From Acuticoccus sp. I52.16.1 (GTDB lineage: Bacteria; Pseudomonadota; Alphaproteobacteria; Rhizobiales; Amorphaceae), in contig NZ_CP094828.1 in NCBI RefSeq assembly GCF_022865125.1, positions 2,721,219-2,785,218 on the forward strand: a DNA stretch of 64,000 nt. Direction: 5' to 3'. Numbering within the stretch: position 1 is the stretch's first letter; each line of letters begins with the position of its first letter. Made by a program: the position numbers and the translations under genes. Below the pieces are notes generated by a model. The model saw only the letters and a program-made list of their open reading frames with translations. It did no database searches and was not told where the DNA came from. Positions 8,275 through 16,229 of this stretch are shown in pieces.

Positions 8275-8682
8275 GTCGCTTTCCGGTGACTTGGTGCGCG
8301 ATAGCAACACTGCTGGACCGGCTCTAAAATCTTGCGCTCGGCGTGCGTTGATCTACCTTACAATAACTAAAAAGAATGCCGTCCGCGCCGCTCCTTTGAT
8401 CGGTTTCCCGGAGTTTGCCCGTCCGGCAAAGGCGGTCGACTGCCACAGAAAGAGGGACGACTCCCCATTTACGGACGCGTGAGCTAATGTGGCCGGTTCA
8501 CGATCCGTGTATTCGTGATTTCCAATTCATCAAAATCGCAATCGATCTGGAAGCGTTGTACGAAATCCTAAGAATGAAGCGTTAGATTGCAAGTCTAGTT
8601 GTGGCGTCATCTTGACGCAAAAACACGTCCGCCCCTACGACCTTCGTGCATGAGTGAATGTTCGTGGCGATGGAGTGGGCGC
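8275..8682. other. Non-coding leader upstream of the TonB receptor
   Basis: About 400 bases of clearly lower GC content than the neighbouring genes, from the uxs terminator to the receptor start. It contains AT-rich runs around 8350-8390 and 8515-8590 and an inverted repeat at 8604-8618. The 63-codon open frame at 8291-8482 has no recognisable motif and is not called. I looked for Fur, Irr and RirA style boxes and saw no convincing match. Confidence 0.5.
8604..8618. promoter_or_regulatory. Inverted repeat upstream of the TonB receptor
   Basis: GCGTCA, spacer TCT, TGACGC: a perfect 6-3-6 inverted repeat ending 64 bases before the receptor ATG. Position and symmetry suit a repressor or activator site. 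The cognate regulator is not identified. Confidence 0.35.
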
Positions 8683-10848
8683 ATGTCGATCAACCTTGGT
8701 GGAACCCGTAATGGCGCGTGGCCGATGAGAGGCGCGCTGGCCCTCGCCTTACTGGCCGGAACCGCGCTCACCCCGGCGGCGGCGCAGAACGGTCCGATCG
8801 CGCTCGACCCGATCACCGTCGAAGGCGTCGCGGCCGGAACCGGCGGAGAGGGCACCGGAGCCGGGCCGAAGGGAACCGCAGGCACCGGTTACGACCCGCA
8901 GGAGGCGACCTTCGGCGGCCTTATCGGCGTCCCCGCCCGCGAAGTCCCGCAGTCTGTGACCGTCCTCACCGAAGAGGAGCTGGCCGACCGCAACATCACC
9001 GTCCTCGACGACGCGGTCACGATTGCGCCGGGCCTGCGGGTCTTCCGCAACGATCCGGGCCGCTCCTCGCTGTTCTCCCGCGGCTTCGAGTTCGACAGCT
9101 ACTTCGTCGACGGGCTGTGGGCGCCGGTCTCCAGCATCGCCGGCTCCAACCCGGACCTCGCGCCGTTCTCCGCCGTCGAGTTCCTCAAGGGACCGTCCGC
9201 GCTCTATGCCGGCTCCGGCAATGCCGGCGGCATCGTCAACCTGGTGCGCAAGCGCGGCGGCGACGAGTACGAGGTCCAGGCACGCGCCGGCTACGGGTCC
9301 TGGAACCACTGGCGCGGGATGGTGGACGCCGGCGGCCCACTCAACGCGGCCAAGACCGTGCGCGCCCGCGCCGTGGTCGCCGGCGAAGGGTCCGACGGCT
9401 TCGTCGACAGCAACGACTGGACCGGCGGTGTCGGCTACGGTGCGGTCGACGTCGACCTGACCGACAATACCACCCTCTCCGTCGCCGCCTTCCACCAGCG
9501 CCGCACCTGGACGCCCAACAACGCCCTGCCGACCTACCCCGACGGCACGCTGCTCGACGTTCCTCGCTCGACCTTCCTCGGTGCCGACTGGAACGAGTAC
9601 AACAGCCAGCAGACCAGCGTGATCGGCGAACTGGAGCACCGCTTCGAAGACGACAGCGGCCACATGCGCCTCGCCGCCCGCTACACCGACCAGCAGGGCG
9701 ACGGCCACTACGCCTTCACCGGCGGCGCGGCCGATCCCGTCACCGGCGACGTCGCGATGCGCACCAGCGCGATCGACGTCAACGACAAGGCGCTGCACGT
9801 CGATGCCCACATCTCCAAGGCGTTCGACGTCATGGGGCTGGAGCAGAACGTGCTCATCGGCGCGGACGTGAAGTACCTCGACGAGACCTTCCTGCGTGGA
9901 GGGGCCGGCGGCTTGCCGACCAACAACATCTACGATCCCAACCCCCACTTCGCCGAGCCCGCCTTCACCTACGCCTCGCAGACGCAGAGCAAGAGCCACG
10001 AGGTCGGCGCCTACGGGCAGGTGCGGGTGAAGCCGTGGGAGCCGCTGACGCTCATCGCCGGCGCCCGTGCCAGCGGCTACCAGGCCGACGTCACCAACCT
10101 CGTCACCGACACCACCCAGCACATCAGCGCGTCCGACATCACGCCCTACTTCGGCGCCGTGGTGGACGTGACCGACAACGTGTCGCTCTATGCCAGCTAC
10201 ACGACGACCTTCCAGCCGCAGACCGAGTTGAACGCGGCCGGCAACGTGCTGCAGCCGCGCACCGCGCAGCAGTACGAGGCCGGCATCAAGACGCAGTGGC
10301 TGAACGACCGCCTGGGTGCTTCCGTCGCCGCCTACCATCTGGAGGACAACAACCGCGCCATCGGCGATCCCAACAACCCCGGCACCTACTTCGACAGCGG
10401 GTCGATCGAGGTGAACGGGATCGAGGCGCAGGTGAACGGCACGCCGCTGCCGGGATGGGACGTCTACGCCGCCTACACCTACATGGACATGTCCTACGAG
10501 GACGGGTCGGCGGACCTCTCCTACCGCTACTACCTGCCGCAGCATCAGTTCAACCTGTGGACCAAGTACACCTTCCAGCAGGGGGTTCTGGAAGGCGTGC
10601 ACGTCGCCGGCGGGATGAACGCGGTCGGCGCCTTCCACAACATCTACAACGACCTCCGCATCGAGGAAGACGGTTACGTCACCTTCGACGCGCAGGTCGG
10701 CTACACCTTCAAGGAGCGGTTCTCGGCGACGCTGACCGTCACCAATATCTTCGACGAAACCTACTATGAGCGCATCGGCACCACCGGCACGTTCAACTTC
10801 TACGGCCAGCCACGGGCGATCTGGGGCGAGCTGTCGGCGACGTTCTGA
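8683..10848 (+). CDS. TonB-dependent siderophore/ferric-chelate receptor
   Basis: 721 residues. Signal peptide ending AAAQ near 35, then a TonB box DPITVEG at 42-48, a plug domain (PQSVTVLTEEELADRN, FSRGFEFDSYFVDG, EFLKGPSALYAG) and a 22-strand barrel ending in the conserved C-terminal Phe (SATF). The FhuA/FpvA-type layout indicates a ferric-siderophore or ferric-chelate receptor of the outer membrane. ATG 8683 has GGAG seven bases upstream; the longer frame from 8599 would hide the signal peptide. It faces the flavin monooxygenase convergently, and the matching ABC importer starts at 12282, so together they form one uptake locus. Confidence 0.92.
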   Translation: MSINLGGTRNGAWPMRGALALALLAGTALTPAAAQNGPIALDPITVEGVAAGTGGEGTGAGPKGTAGTGYDPQEATFGGLIGVPAREVPQSVTVLTEEELADRNITVLDDAVTIAPGLRVFRNDPGRSSLFSRGFEFDSYFVDGLWAPVSSIAGSNPDLAPFSAVEFLKGPSALYAGSGNAGGIVNLVRKRGGDEYEVQARAGYGSWNHWRGMVDAGGPLNAAKTVRARAVVAGEGSDGFVDSNDWTGGVGYGAVDVDLTDNTTLSVAAFHQRRTWTPNNALPTYPDGTLLDVPRSTFLGADWNEYNSQQTSVIGELEHRFEDDSGHMRLAARYTDQQGDGHYAFTGGAADPVTGDVAMRTSAIDVNDKALHVDAHISKAFDVMGLEQNVLIGADVKYLDETFLRGGAGGLPTNNIYDPNPHFAEPAFTYASQTQSKSHEVGAYGQVRVKPWEPLTLIAGARASGYQADVTNLVTDTTQHISASDITPYFGAVVDVTDNVSLYASYTTTFQPQTELNAAGNVLQPRTAQQYEAGIKTQWLNDRLGASVAAYHLEDNNRAIGDPNNPGTYFDSGSIEVNGIEAQVNGTPLPGWDVYAAYTYMDMSYEDGSADLSYRYYLPQHQFNLWTKYTFQQGVLEGVHVAGGMNAVGAFHNIYNDLRIEEDGYVTFDAQVGYTFKERFSATLTVTNIFDETYYERIGTTGTFNFYGQPRAIWGELSATF

Positions 10849-10868
10849 CGCCCGTCGGCCACCGCCGA

Positions 10869-10893
10869 CCGGGGCACCCGCGCGGTGTCCCGG
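10869..10893. terminator. Bidirectional terminator hairpin
   Basis: CCGGGGCACC and GGTGTCCCGG pair with one mismatch across a five-base loop, between the convergent TonB receptor and monooxygenase genes. It probably serves both strands. Confidence 0.6.
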
Positions 10894-10895
10894 CC

Positions 10896-12209
10896 TCAGC
10901 CGAGGAGATGGTCGGCGAAGGTCGTGCCGCCGTAGGCGGTGCGGAAGAGGCCGCGATCGGCCAGACACGGCACCATCTCCTCCAGTACCATGTGCATCGA
11001 CCCCGTGGACCCGCCGGGAAGCGCGACGAAACCGTCGATCGCGCCGGCCTCGGCCCATTGCGCGATCTCGGCGGCCGCATCCTGCGGAGTGCCGACGATG
11101 CGCCAGTGGGCCGACCCCACCACCTCCGGCCGCACCAGAAGCTCGGCGACGGTCGGCGCATCCCGCTCGATCAGACGGCGCAGGAGGTCGGCGTGGGTGC
11201 GGCTGCGCACCGTGGCCGGGGCGTCCGGCAGGTCCGCCGACCGCACGGCCCGGCCGGCCGGCCAGTCGGTCACGTCGAGGCCGACCATCGCCTTGATCGC
11301 GTCGATCGCCCGCCGGGTATCCGCGCCGCGCTGCGTCTCGGCGAAGAGGTCGCGCGCCTCGGCCCGCGTCGCGGCGAGGGTCAGGCTCAGTCCCGGCATG
11401 ACGCGCACGTCGTCGGGCCGGCGGCCCTGCGCCTCGGCGCGGCGCCTGAGGTCGGTGCGCAGCTCCGCCGCCGCAGCGATGTCGGGGCTCGAGGCGAAGA
11501 CCGCGTCGGCCACACCGGCGGCGAAGTCCCGCCCCGCCTGCGAGGCGCCGGCCTGAACCAGCGGAATACGCCCGGCGCCGAACCGCGGCACGTTGAGCGG
11601 CCCGGCGACCCGGTAGTGCGCGCCCGCATGGTCGATCGGCGTGACGCGCGCGGCGTCGGCGAAGCGGCCGGTCTCCCGATCGGCGAGCACCGCGTCGCCG
11701 GGGAAGCTCGCCCACAGCCGGCGCACGACGTCGGTGAACTCGGCGGCGCGGGCGTAGCGTTCCTCGGCCGCGGGCATGGCATCGAGCCCGAAGTTGGCGT
11801 TCCCGTCCAGCGCTGTGACGATGTTCCAGCCGGCGCGCCCGCCGCTGATCCAGTCGAGCGACATCAACTGCCGCGCCGCGACGTACGGGGGCCAGAAGGT
11901 CGTCGACAGGGTCGTCAGCAGGCCGATCGCCCGGGTGGCGCCGGCGACGGCCGCCATCAGCAGTGTCGGATCCAGGCTCGCGAAAGCCGGCCCGCTGGGG
12001 AGTGCCGCCGTGTTCACGAAGAGGGCGTCCGGACGAAATACGAAGTCGAGCTTGGCCGCCTCCGCGCGCTGGGCGACATCGATGGCGAAAGCGGGATCGA
12101 ACAGCGCCTCGACGTTGCTGTCCTCCCGCCGCCAGGCCGCGCCGTTGAGCCAGGTGGGCGCGAGCGACAGGCCGATGTGCAGCGACTCGCGCGTCGTGGT
12201 GCCGGTCAT
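10896..12209 (-). CDS. NtaA/SnaA/DszA-type FMN-dependent monooxygenase (LLM class)
   Basis: 437 residues, luciferase-like TIM barrel. The start (LHIGLSLAPTWLNGAAWR), the FVFRPDALFV strand, and GRAGWNIVTALDGNANFG followed by ERYARAAEF are the signature of the nitrilotriacetate-monooxygenase branch, which uses FMNH2 supplied by a separate reductase. Known members cleave C-N bonds of NTA or EDTA chelates, or oxidise sulfur heterocycles and streptogramins. It is divergent from the FecE-type ATPase (72-base gap) and convergent with the TonB receptor, so it sits inside a ferric-chelate uptake locus. No flavin reductase gene is seen nearby. The substrate is inferred only from context. Confidence 0.88.
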   Translation of the reverse strand: MTGTTTRESLHIGLSLAPTWLNGAAWRREDSNVEALFDPAFAIDVAQRAEAAKLDFVFRPDALFVNTAALPSGPAFASLDPTLLMAAVAGATRAIGLLTTLSTTFWPPYVAARQLMSLDWISGGRAGWNIVTALDGNANFGLDAMPAAEERYARAAEFTDVVRRLWASFPGDAVLADRETGRFADAARVTPIDHAGAHYRVAGPLNVPRFGAGRIPLVQAGASQAGRDFAAGVADAVFASSPDIAAAAELRTDLRRRAEAQGRRPDDVRVMPGLSLTLAATRAEARDLFAETQRGADTRRAIDAIKAMVGLDVTDWPAGRAVRSADLPDAPATVRSRTHADLLRRLIERDAPTVAELLVRPEVVGSAHWRIVGTPQDAAAEIAQWAEAGAIDGFVALPGGSTGSMHMVLEEMVPCLADRGLFRTAYGGTTFADHLLG

Positions 12210-12281
12210 GGGGAGCCTTCCGAGGCCGGCGCCGCGGGCGGGCTCCGGCGATTTGTTGTCGATTCGGGTTTACTTTAAGCG

Positions 12282-13148
12282 ATGCCTTCGGAGATGGCGA
12301 AGACGTCCGGCGCACCATCTGCCGCCGGGCCGAGGGGAGGGGCGGTGCTCGAGGCGAAGGCGGTCAGCGTGGCCTACGGTGCGGAGCGCGTCGTGGCGGA
12401 GTGTTCGCTCGCCGTCGCACCGCGGCGGCTCACCGCGCTCGTCGGTCCCAACGGCTGCGGCAAGTCCACGCTGCTCAAGGCGATCATGGGGTTCGTGCCG
12501 GTGCAATCGGGCTCGATCACGCTGGACGGGGCGCCGCTGGCGGCGATGGGCCGGCGCGCGATCGCCCGGCGGATCGCCTACCTGCCGCAGGACGGACACG
12601 CCCCCGAACACATGCGCCTGGGCGACATGGTCGAACTCGCCGGCTACGCGCGCTACGGCCTCTTCGGCGGGCCCACCGCCCAAGACCGCGCCTTGTTCGC
12701 CCGCGCGCTCGACACTGTCGGCCTCGCCGACCTCGCCGGGCGCTACGTGACGACCCTGTCCGGCGGGCAGCGCCAACGCGCATTCCTGGCGATGGTGCTG
12801 GCGCAGGACGCCGATCTCATCGTCATGGACGAGCCGGTCAACCACCTCGACGCCACCTACCAGGTCGCGATCCTCGCTCTCGTGCGCCGGCTCACGCGGC
12901 ACGGCGGCAAGACCGTCCTCGCCGTGCTGCACGACCTCAACCTCGTCACCGGATTTGCCGACGACGTGGCGATGATGCGCGGCGGCCGCGTCGTCGCCGC
13001 CGGCCCGCTCGCGGCGACGATCGACGTCGCCTCCGTCGCCGCTGTGTTCGACCTCGAGGCGGACATCTTCACTCGCGCCGGCCGCCTGGTGTGCCTGCCG
13101 CGCCTGCCGGAGGCCGAGGCGCCGCCGCCGTCCGAGCCGCCGGCATGA
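12282..13148 (+). CDS. Fe-chelate ABC importer, ATP-binding subunit (FecE-like)
   Basis: 288 residues. Walker A GPNGCGKST at 55-63, signature LSGGQRQRAFLAM, Walker B LIVMDEPVNHLD and the H-loop His (VLHDLN). The sequence style is that of FecE/FhuC/BtuD-type ATPases that power uptake of ferric siderophores, haem or cobalamin. ATG 12282 is used; an in-frame ATG at 12294 touches a GGAG and is too close for it to serve as its ribosome site. It overlaps the first permease by four bases (ATGA). First gene of a four-gene importer operon divergent from the flavin monooxygenase. Confidence 0.92.
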   Translation: MPSEMAKTSGAPSAAGPRGGAVLEAKAVSVAYGAERVVAECSLAVAPRRLTALVGPNGCGKSTLLKAIMGFVPVQSGSITLDGAPLAAMGRRAIARRIAYLPQDGHAPEHMRLGDMVELAGYARYGLFGGPTAQDRALFARALDTVGLADLAGRYVTTLSGGQRQRAFLAMVLAQDADLIVMDEPVNHLDATYQVAILALVRRLTRHGGKTVLAVLHDLNLVTGFADDVAMMRGGRVVAAGPLAATIDVASVAAVFDLEADIFTRAGRLVCLPRLPEAEAPPPSEPPA

Positions 13149-14161
13149 CCGGCCGCCCGCTCGCGCCCACGCTGGGCCTCGCCGCGATCTGCGCCGCGAG
13201 CTTCGCGGCCAGCCTCTCGCTCGGCGCCGGGCCGGCCGGTCCCGCGGAGGCCGCCCGCGCCCTCGTCGCCTACGATCCGGAGCGCTACGCCGACGCGCTG
13301 GTCGTGCTGCAACGCCTGCCGCGGGCGTTGATCGCGGTCTACGTCGGCGCGGCGATGGCGGTCGCAGGGGCGTTGATGCAGGGACTGACGCGCAACCCGC
13401 TGGCCGCTCCGGCGACGCTCGGCGTCAACGCCGGTGCGGCGCTCTTCCTGGTGGCGGGGATCGTCCTGTTCGACCTCGGCCTCGCGGCGCAGGGAATGGC
13501 GGCCCTCCTCGGCGCTCTCGCCGGGTTCGCCGCCTGCCTCGGCGTCGCGCGGATCGCAGGGGCGGGGGTGGAGCGGCGCGGGATGCTGCTGGTCGTCGCC
13601 GGGGCGCTGGTCTCGATGCTGATGGTGGCGCTCGCCAACGCGATGCTGCTCGCCGATCCCGCGCGGCGGATGGACCTGCTGGCCTTCATCGTCGGCAACA
13701 TCAACCACGCCTATGTCGACCGGCTCGCCCGCTTCTGGTGGATCGGTGCCGGCGCCCTCGCCGCGCTGATGGTGCTGCACCGCCCGCTCACCCTCATCAC
13801 CCTGGGGGCGGACAAGGCCGCGTCGGCGGGCGTGGCGGTGGCGTGGACCGGGCGTGCCGGGCTGGCGCTGGCGGCGCTGGCGGCCGGGTCGGCGGTGGCC
13901 GTCGCAGGGCCGATCGGCTTCCTCGGCCTCGTCGTGCCGCACATGGTCCGGCCCTTCGTCGGCAGTGCGTTCGGCGCGCTCTTGCCGGCCGCCGCGCTCG
14001 CCGGCGCCGCCGCCGCCCTCCTCGCCGACATCGTCGCCCACCAGGCCTTCCTGCCGTTCGTCGTGCATACCGGGGTCGTCATGGACCTCCTCGGCGGCGC
14101 GGCGTTCGTCGTCATCGTCAGGCGCGCCTACCGGCGGCGCCTCGCCGGGGCGCGGGCGTGA
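13145..14161 (+). CDS. FecCD-family ABC permease, first subunit
   Basis: 338 residues with about nine or ten hydrophobic helices. The family motifs LMQGLTRNPLAAPATLGVNAGA and GPIGFLGLVVPHMVR, the latter at the ATPase-coupling region, place it in FecCD/BtuC. The ATG overlaps the FecE-like stop and its own stop overlaps the next start. With the second, different FecCD protein it would form a heterodimeric inner-membrane channel. Confidence 0.92.
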   Translation: MTGRPLAPTLGLAAICAASFAASLSLGAGPAGPAEAARALVAYDPERYADALVVLQRLPRALIAVYVGAAMAVAGALMQGLTRNPLAAPATLGVNAGAALFLVAGIVLFDLGLAAQGMAALLGALAGFAACLGVARIAGAGVERRGMLLVVAGALVSMLMVALANAMLLADPARRMDLLAFIVGNINHAYVDRLARFWWIGAGALAALMVLHRPLTLITLGADKAASAGVAVAWTGRAGLALAALAAGSAVAVAGPIGFLGLVVPHMVRPFVGSAFGALLPAAALAGAAAALLADIVAHQAFLPFVVHTGVVMDLLGGAAFVVIVRRAYRRRLAGARA

Positions 14162-15228
14162 GGCGGGCGCGCACCCTCGCGGGCGAGCGCGTCGTGCGGT
14201 TGGGGGGCGGGTTGCAGGTGCGCGCGCGGCATGTGGGGGCGGCGGCCTTCCTCGCCGTGCTGGCGCTCGGCCTCGCGCTCGTCGGCCTCGGAGTCGGCGC
14301 CACGCGCACCGGCCCGCTCGATCTGCTGGCCGCCGTCCTCGGCGACGCACCCGAGGCGGACACCTTCGCCCTCCTCACCGTGCGGGGGCCGCGCATCGTG
14401 CTGGGCTTCCTGGCGGGGGCTTGCGTCGCCGTCGCCGGGGCGATGCTGCAGGCCGTGGCGCGCAACCCGCTGGCGGACCCCGGCCTCCTCGGCCTCAGCC
14501 AGGGGTCCATGGTGATGATCATGGCCCTCGTCGTCCTCGTTCCGGACGCGCCGCCCGCCCTGGTTCCGGTGGCGGCCGTCGCGGGCGGGCTCCTGGTGGC
14601 GGGCGGGCTGGTGCTGCTGGCGGGGCGGGCCCACACCGCGGGCCTCGCCATCCTTCTGATGGGCATCGCGGCGGAGACGATGCTCTCCGCCGTCGGCTCC
14701 ATTCTCATCCTCTACTCGCCGCCCGAGGCGTCCTACGCGCTGGGGGACTGGCTCGCCGGCACGCTCTTCACCGCGAGCTGGAGCACGATCGCCGCCCTCG
14801 TTCCGTTCGCGCTCGCCGGCGCGGTGGCGGTGGCGCTGATCGGCCGCGCGCTGGAGGCCTACGAAATGGGCGAGGAGATGGCGATGGCGCTCGGCGAGAG
14901 CGTGACGCGCTCGCGCCCGGCGCTGGTGTTCATATCGGTGCTCCTCAATGCCGCGGCGGTCAGTGCGGTCGGCCCGCTCTCCTTCCTCGGCGTGATGGCG
15001 CCGCAGCTCGCCGGGCTGCTGGCACCGGCGAGCGGACGCCCGCGGCTCGTCCTATCGGCGTTCACCGGCGGCGCGCTCGTCATCGCGGCCGACACCCTGG
15101 CCCGCGCCGCCGGCGGCGATGCGCTGGGGGGAGGCATCGCGCTCCCCATCGGTCTCAGCCTCACGCTCGTCGGCGTGCCGCTCTTCGTCGTCGCCATGCG
15201 CCTTCGCGCGCTCCGCACCCTCGCCTGA
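14158..15228 (+). CDS. FecCD-family ABC permease, second subunit
   Basis: 356 residues from a GTG start at 14158 that overlaps the upstream stop by four bases (GTGA). The frame is open for a long way upstream, but only this start fits the coupling pattern. Motifs: MLQAVARNPLADPGLLGLSQGS and GPLSFLGVMAPQLA. In the second motif Gln replaces the His usually found after the Pro. It is clearly divergent from the neighbouring permease, as expected for FecC/FecD pairs. The binding-protein gene starts 14 bases after its stop. Confidence 0.9.
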   Translation: MRRARTLAGERVVRLGGGLQVRARHVGAAAFLAVLALGLALVGLGVGATRTGPLDLLAAVLGDAPEADTFALLTVRGPRIVLGFLAGACVAVAGAMLQAVARNPLADPGLLGLSQGSMVMIMALVVLVPDAPPALVPVAAVAGGLLVAGGLVLLAGRAHTAGLAILLMGIAAETMLSAVGSILILYSPPEASYALGDWLAGTLFTASWSTIAALVPFALAGAVAVALIGRALEAYEMGEEMAMALGESVTRSRPALVFISVLLNAAAVSAVGPLSFLGVMAPQLAGLLAPASGRPRLVLSAFTGGALVIAADTLARAAGGDALGGGIALPIGLSLTLVGVPLFVVAMRLRALRTLA

Positions 15229-15242
15229 CACCGGGAGACCCC

Positions 15243-16214
15243 ATGCGACCGTCTTTTCTCCGCGCCGCCTTCTTCGTCGCCGGCCTCGCCGTGGCCGCAG
15301 CAGCTCCGGCCGTGCCTGCGGCGGCCGAGGACATGACCGACGCGACCGGGCGCTCCGTCGCCGTTCCCGCCGCCCCGCAGCGGATCGTCGTCATGCACGA
15401 ATCGCTGATCGGCCTTCCGGTCATGGACCTCGGCCTTTCCGTCGTCGGCAGCTACGGCCGCGGCAGCGACGGCGAGACCCTCCTCGCGGTCGACATGATC
15501 GACGCGGTCCTGGGCGGGACCGACGCGCCCAAGCCGCGCGGGATCGGCGCGATCGGTGCCATCGACCTGGAGGCGCTGCGGGCGCTGCGGCCGGACCTCG
15601 TCATCGGCACCGAGCGCGACCGCGACAAGGCCGAGCAGCTGGCCAAGGTCGCCCCGGTCTACCTGCAGGCGATCGCCGGCGCGCACGGCTTCGGCATCGA
15701 AGCCGACCTCGCCGCCGTTCTGGGCCGTGAGGAGGCCTTCGCCGCGCGCCGGGCGGAGTATGCCGCCCGGATCGACGCCGTCCGGTCCGTCCTCGACACC
15801 GACCCGGCGGGAAAGACCTACCTCGCCGTGATCGTCCACGACGAGGTGAACGTCGTCGGTGCCCTCTCCGGCGCGGTGCAGGCGCTCGAGGATCTGGGCT
15901 ACACGCGCGCTCCCCTCCCCGGCGCCAAGGCCGGCGCGGGCTACGGTTCGATGTTTGCCATGCCGCTCAGCCCGGAGGTCTTCGCCGCGCTGGACCCCGA
16001 TCTCCTCGTGGTGATGAACAGCTACGCCCTCCGCGACCGCAGCCCCGAGGCCATCCGCGCCAGCCTCGGCGCCATCGTCCCCGGCTGGGAGCGCTTCCTC
16101 GCGCCCGCGCGGGAGGGTCGGCTCCTGATGCTGGACTCGGCCAGGGTCTCCTCGCCGACGGTCGCCAGCGCCCTCAATACCCTGGACGCCTACGCCGCGT
16201 GGGCCGCAAAGTAG
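15243..16214 (+). CDS. Fe-chelate ABC importer, periplasmic binding protein
   Basis: 323 residues. Signal peptide ending AAAEDM with no lipobox Cys, so it is likely a soluble periplasmic protein. The start of the mature part (DATGRSVAVPAAPQRIVV) and IDLEALRALRPDLVIG are hallmarks of FecB/FepB class III binding proteins with two lobes joined by a rigid helix. It is the last gene of the operon with the FecE/FecCD subunits. Its stop lies 15 bases from the convergent hydantoinase gene. Ligand not deducible; a ferric chelate is most likely because of the TonB receptor beside it. Confidence 0.9.
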   Translation: MRPSFLRAAFFVAGLAVAAAAPAVPAAAEDMTDATGRSVAVPAAPQRIVVMHESLIGLPVMDLGLSVVGSYGRGSDGETLLAVDMIDAVLGGTDAPKPRGIGAIGAIDLEALRALRPDLVIGTERDRDKAEQLAKVAPVYLQAIAGAHGFGIEADLAAVLGREEAFAARRAEYAARIDAVRSVLDTDPAGKTYLAVIVHDEVNVVGALSGAVQALEDLGYTRAPLPGAKAGAGYGSMFAMPLSPEVFAALDPDLLVVMNSYALRDRSPEAIRASLGAIVPGWERFLAPAREGRLLMLDSARVSSPTVASALNTLDAYAAWAAK

Positions 16215-16229
16215 CGCCGTGCCGGCCGC

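Noticed and set aside
8291-8482. 63-codon open frame between uxs and the TonB receptor
   Set aside because: No motif, no signal peptide, GTG or ATG start without a good ribosome site, and atypical composition for this genome.
8275-8682. Fur/RirA/Irr box upstream of the TonB receptor
   Set aside because: Scanned for TGA-N9-TCA and 19-bp Fur-like or TTTAGAA-type repeats; near matches had wrong spacing.
8749-12318. 1,189-codon open frame on the minus strand across the TonB receptor
   Set aside because: Low-complexity, Val/Gly/Arg/Ala-rich translation antisense to a receptor with clear motifs; a high-GC shadow frame.
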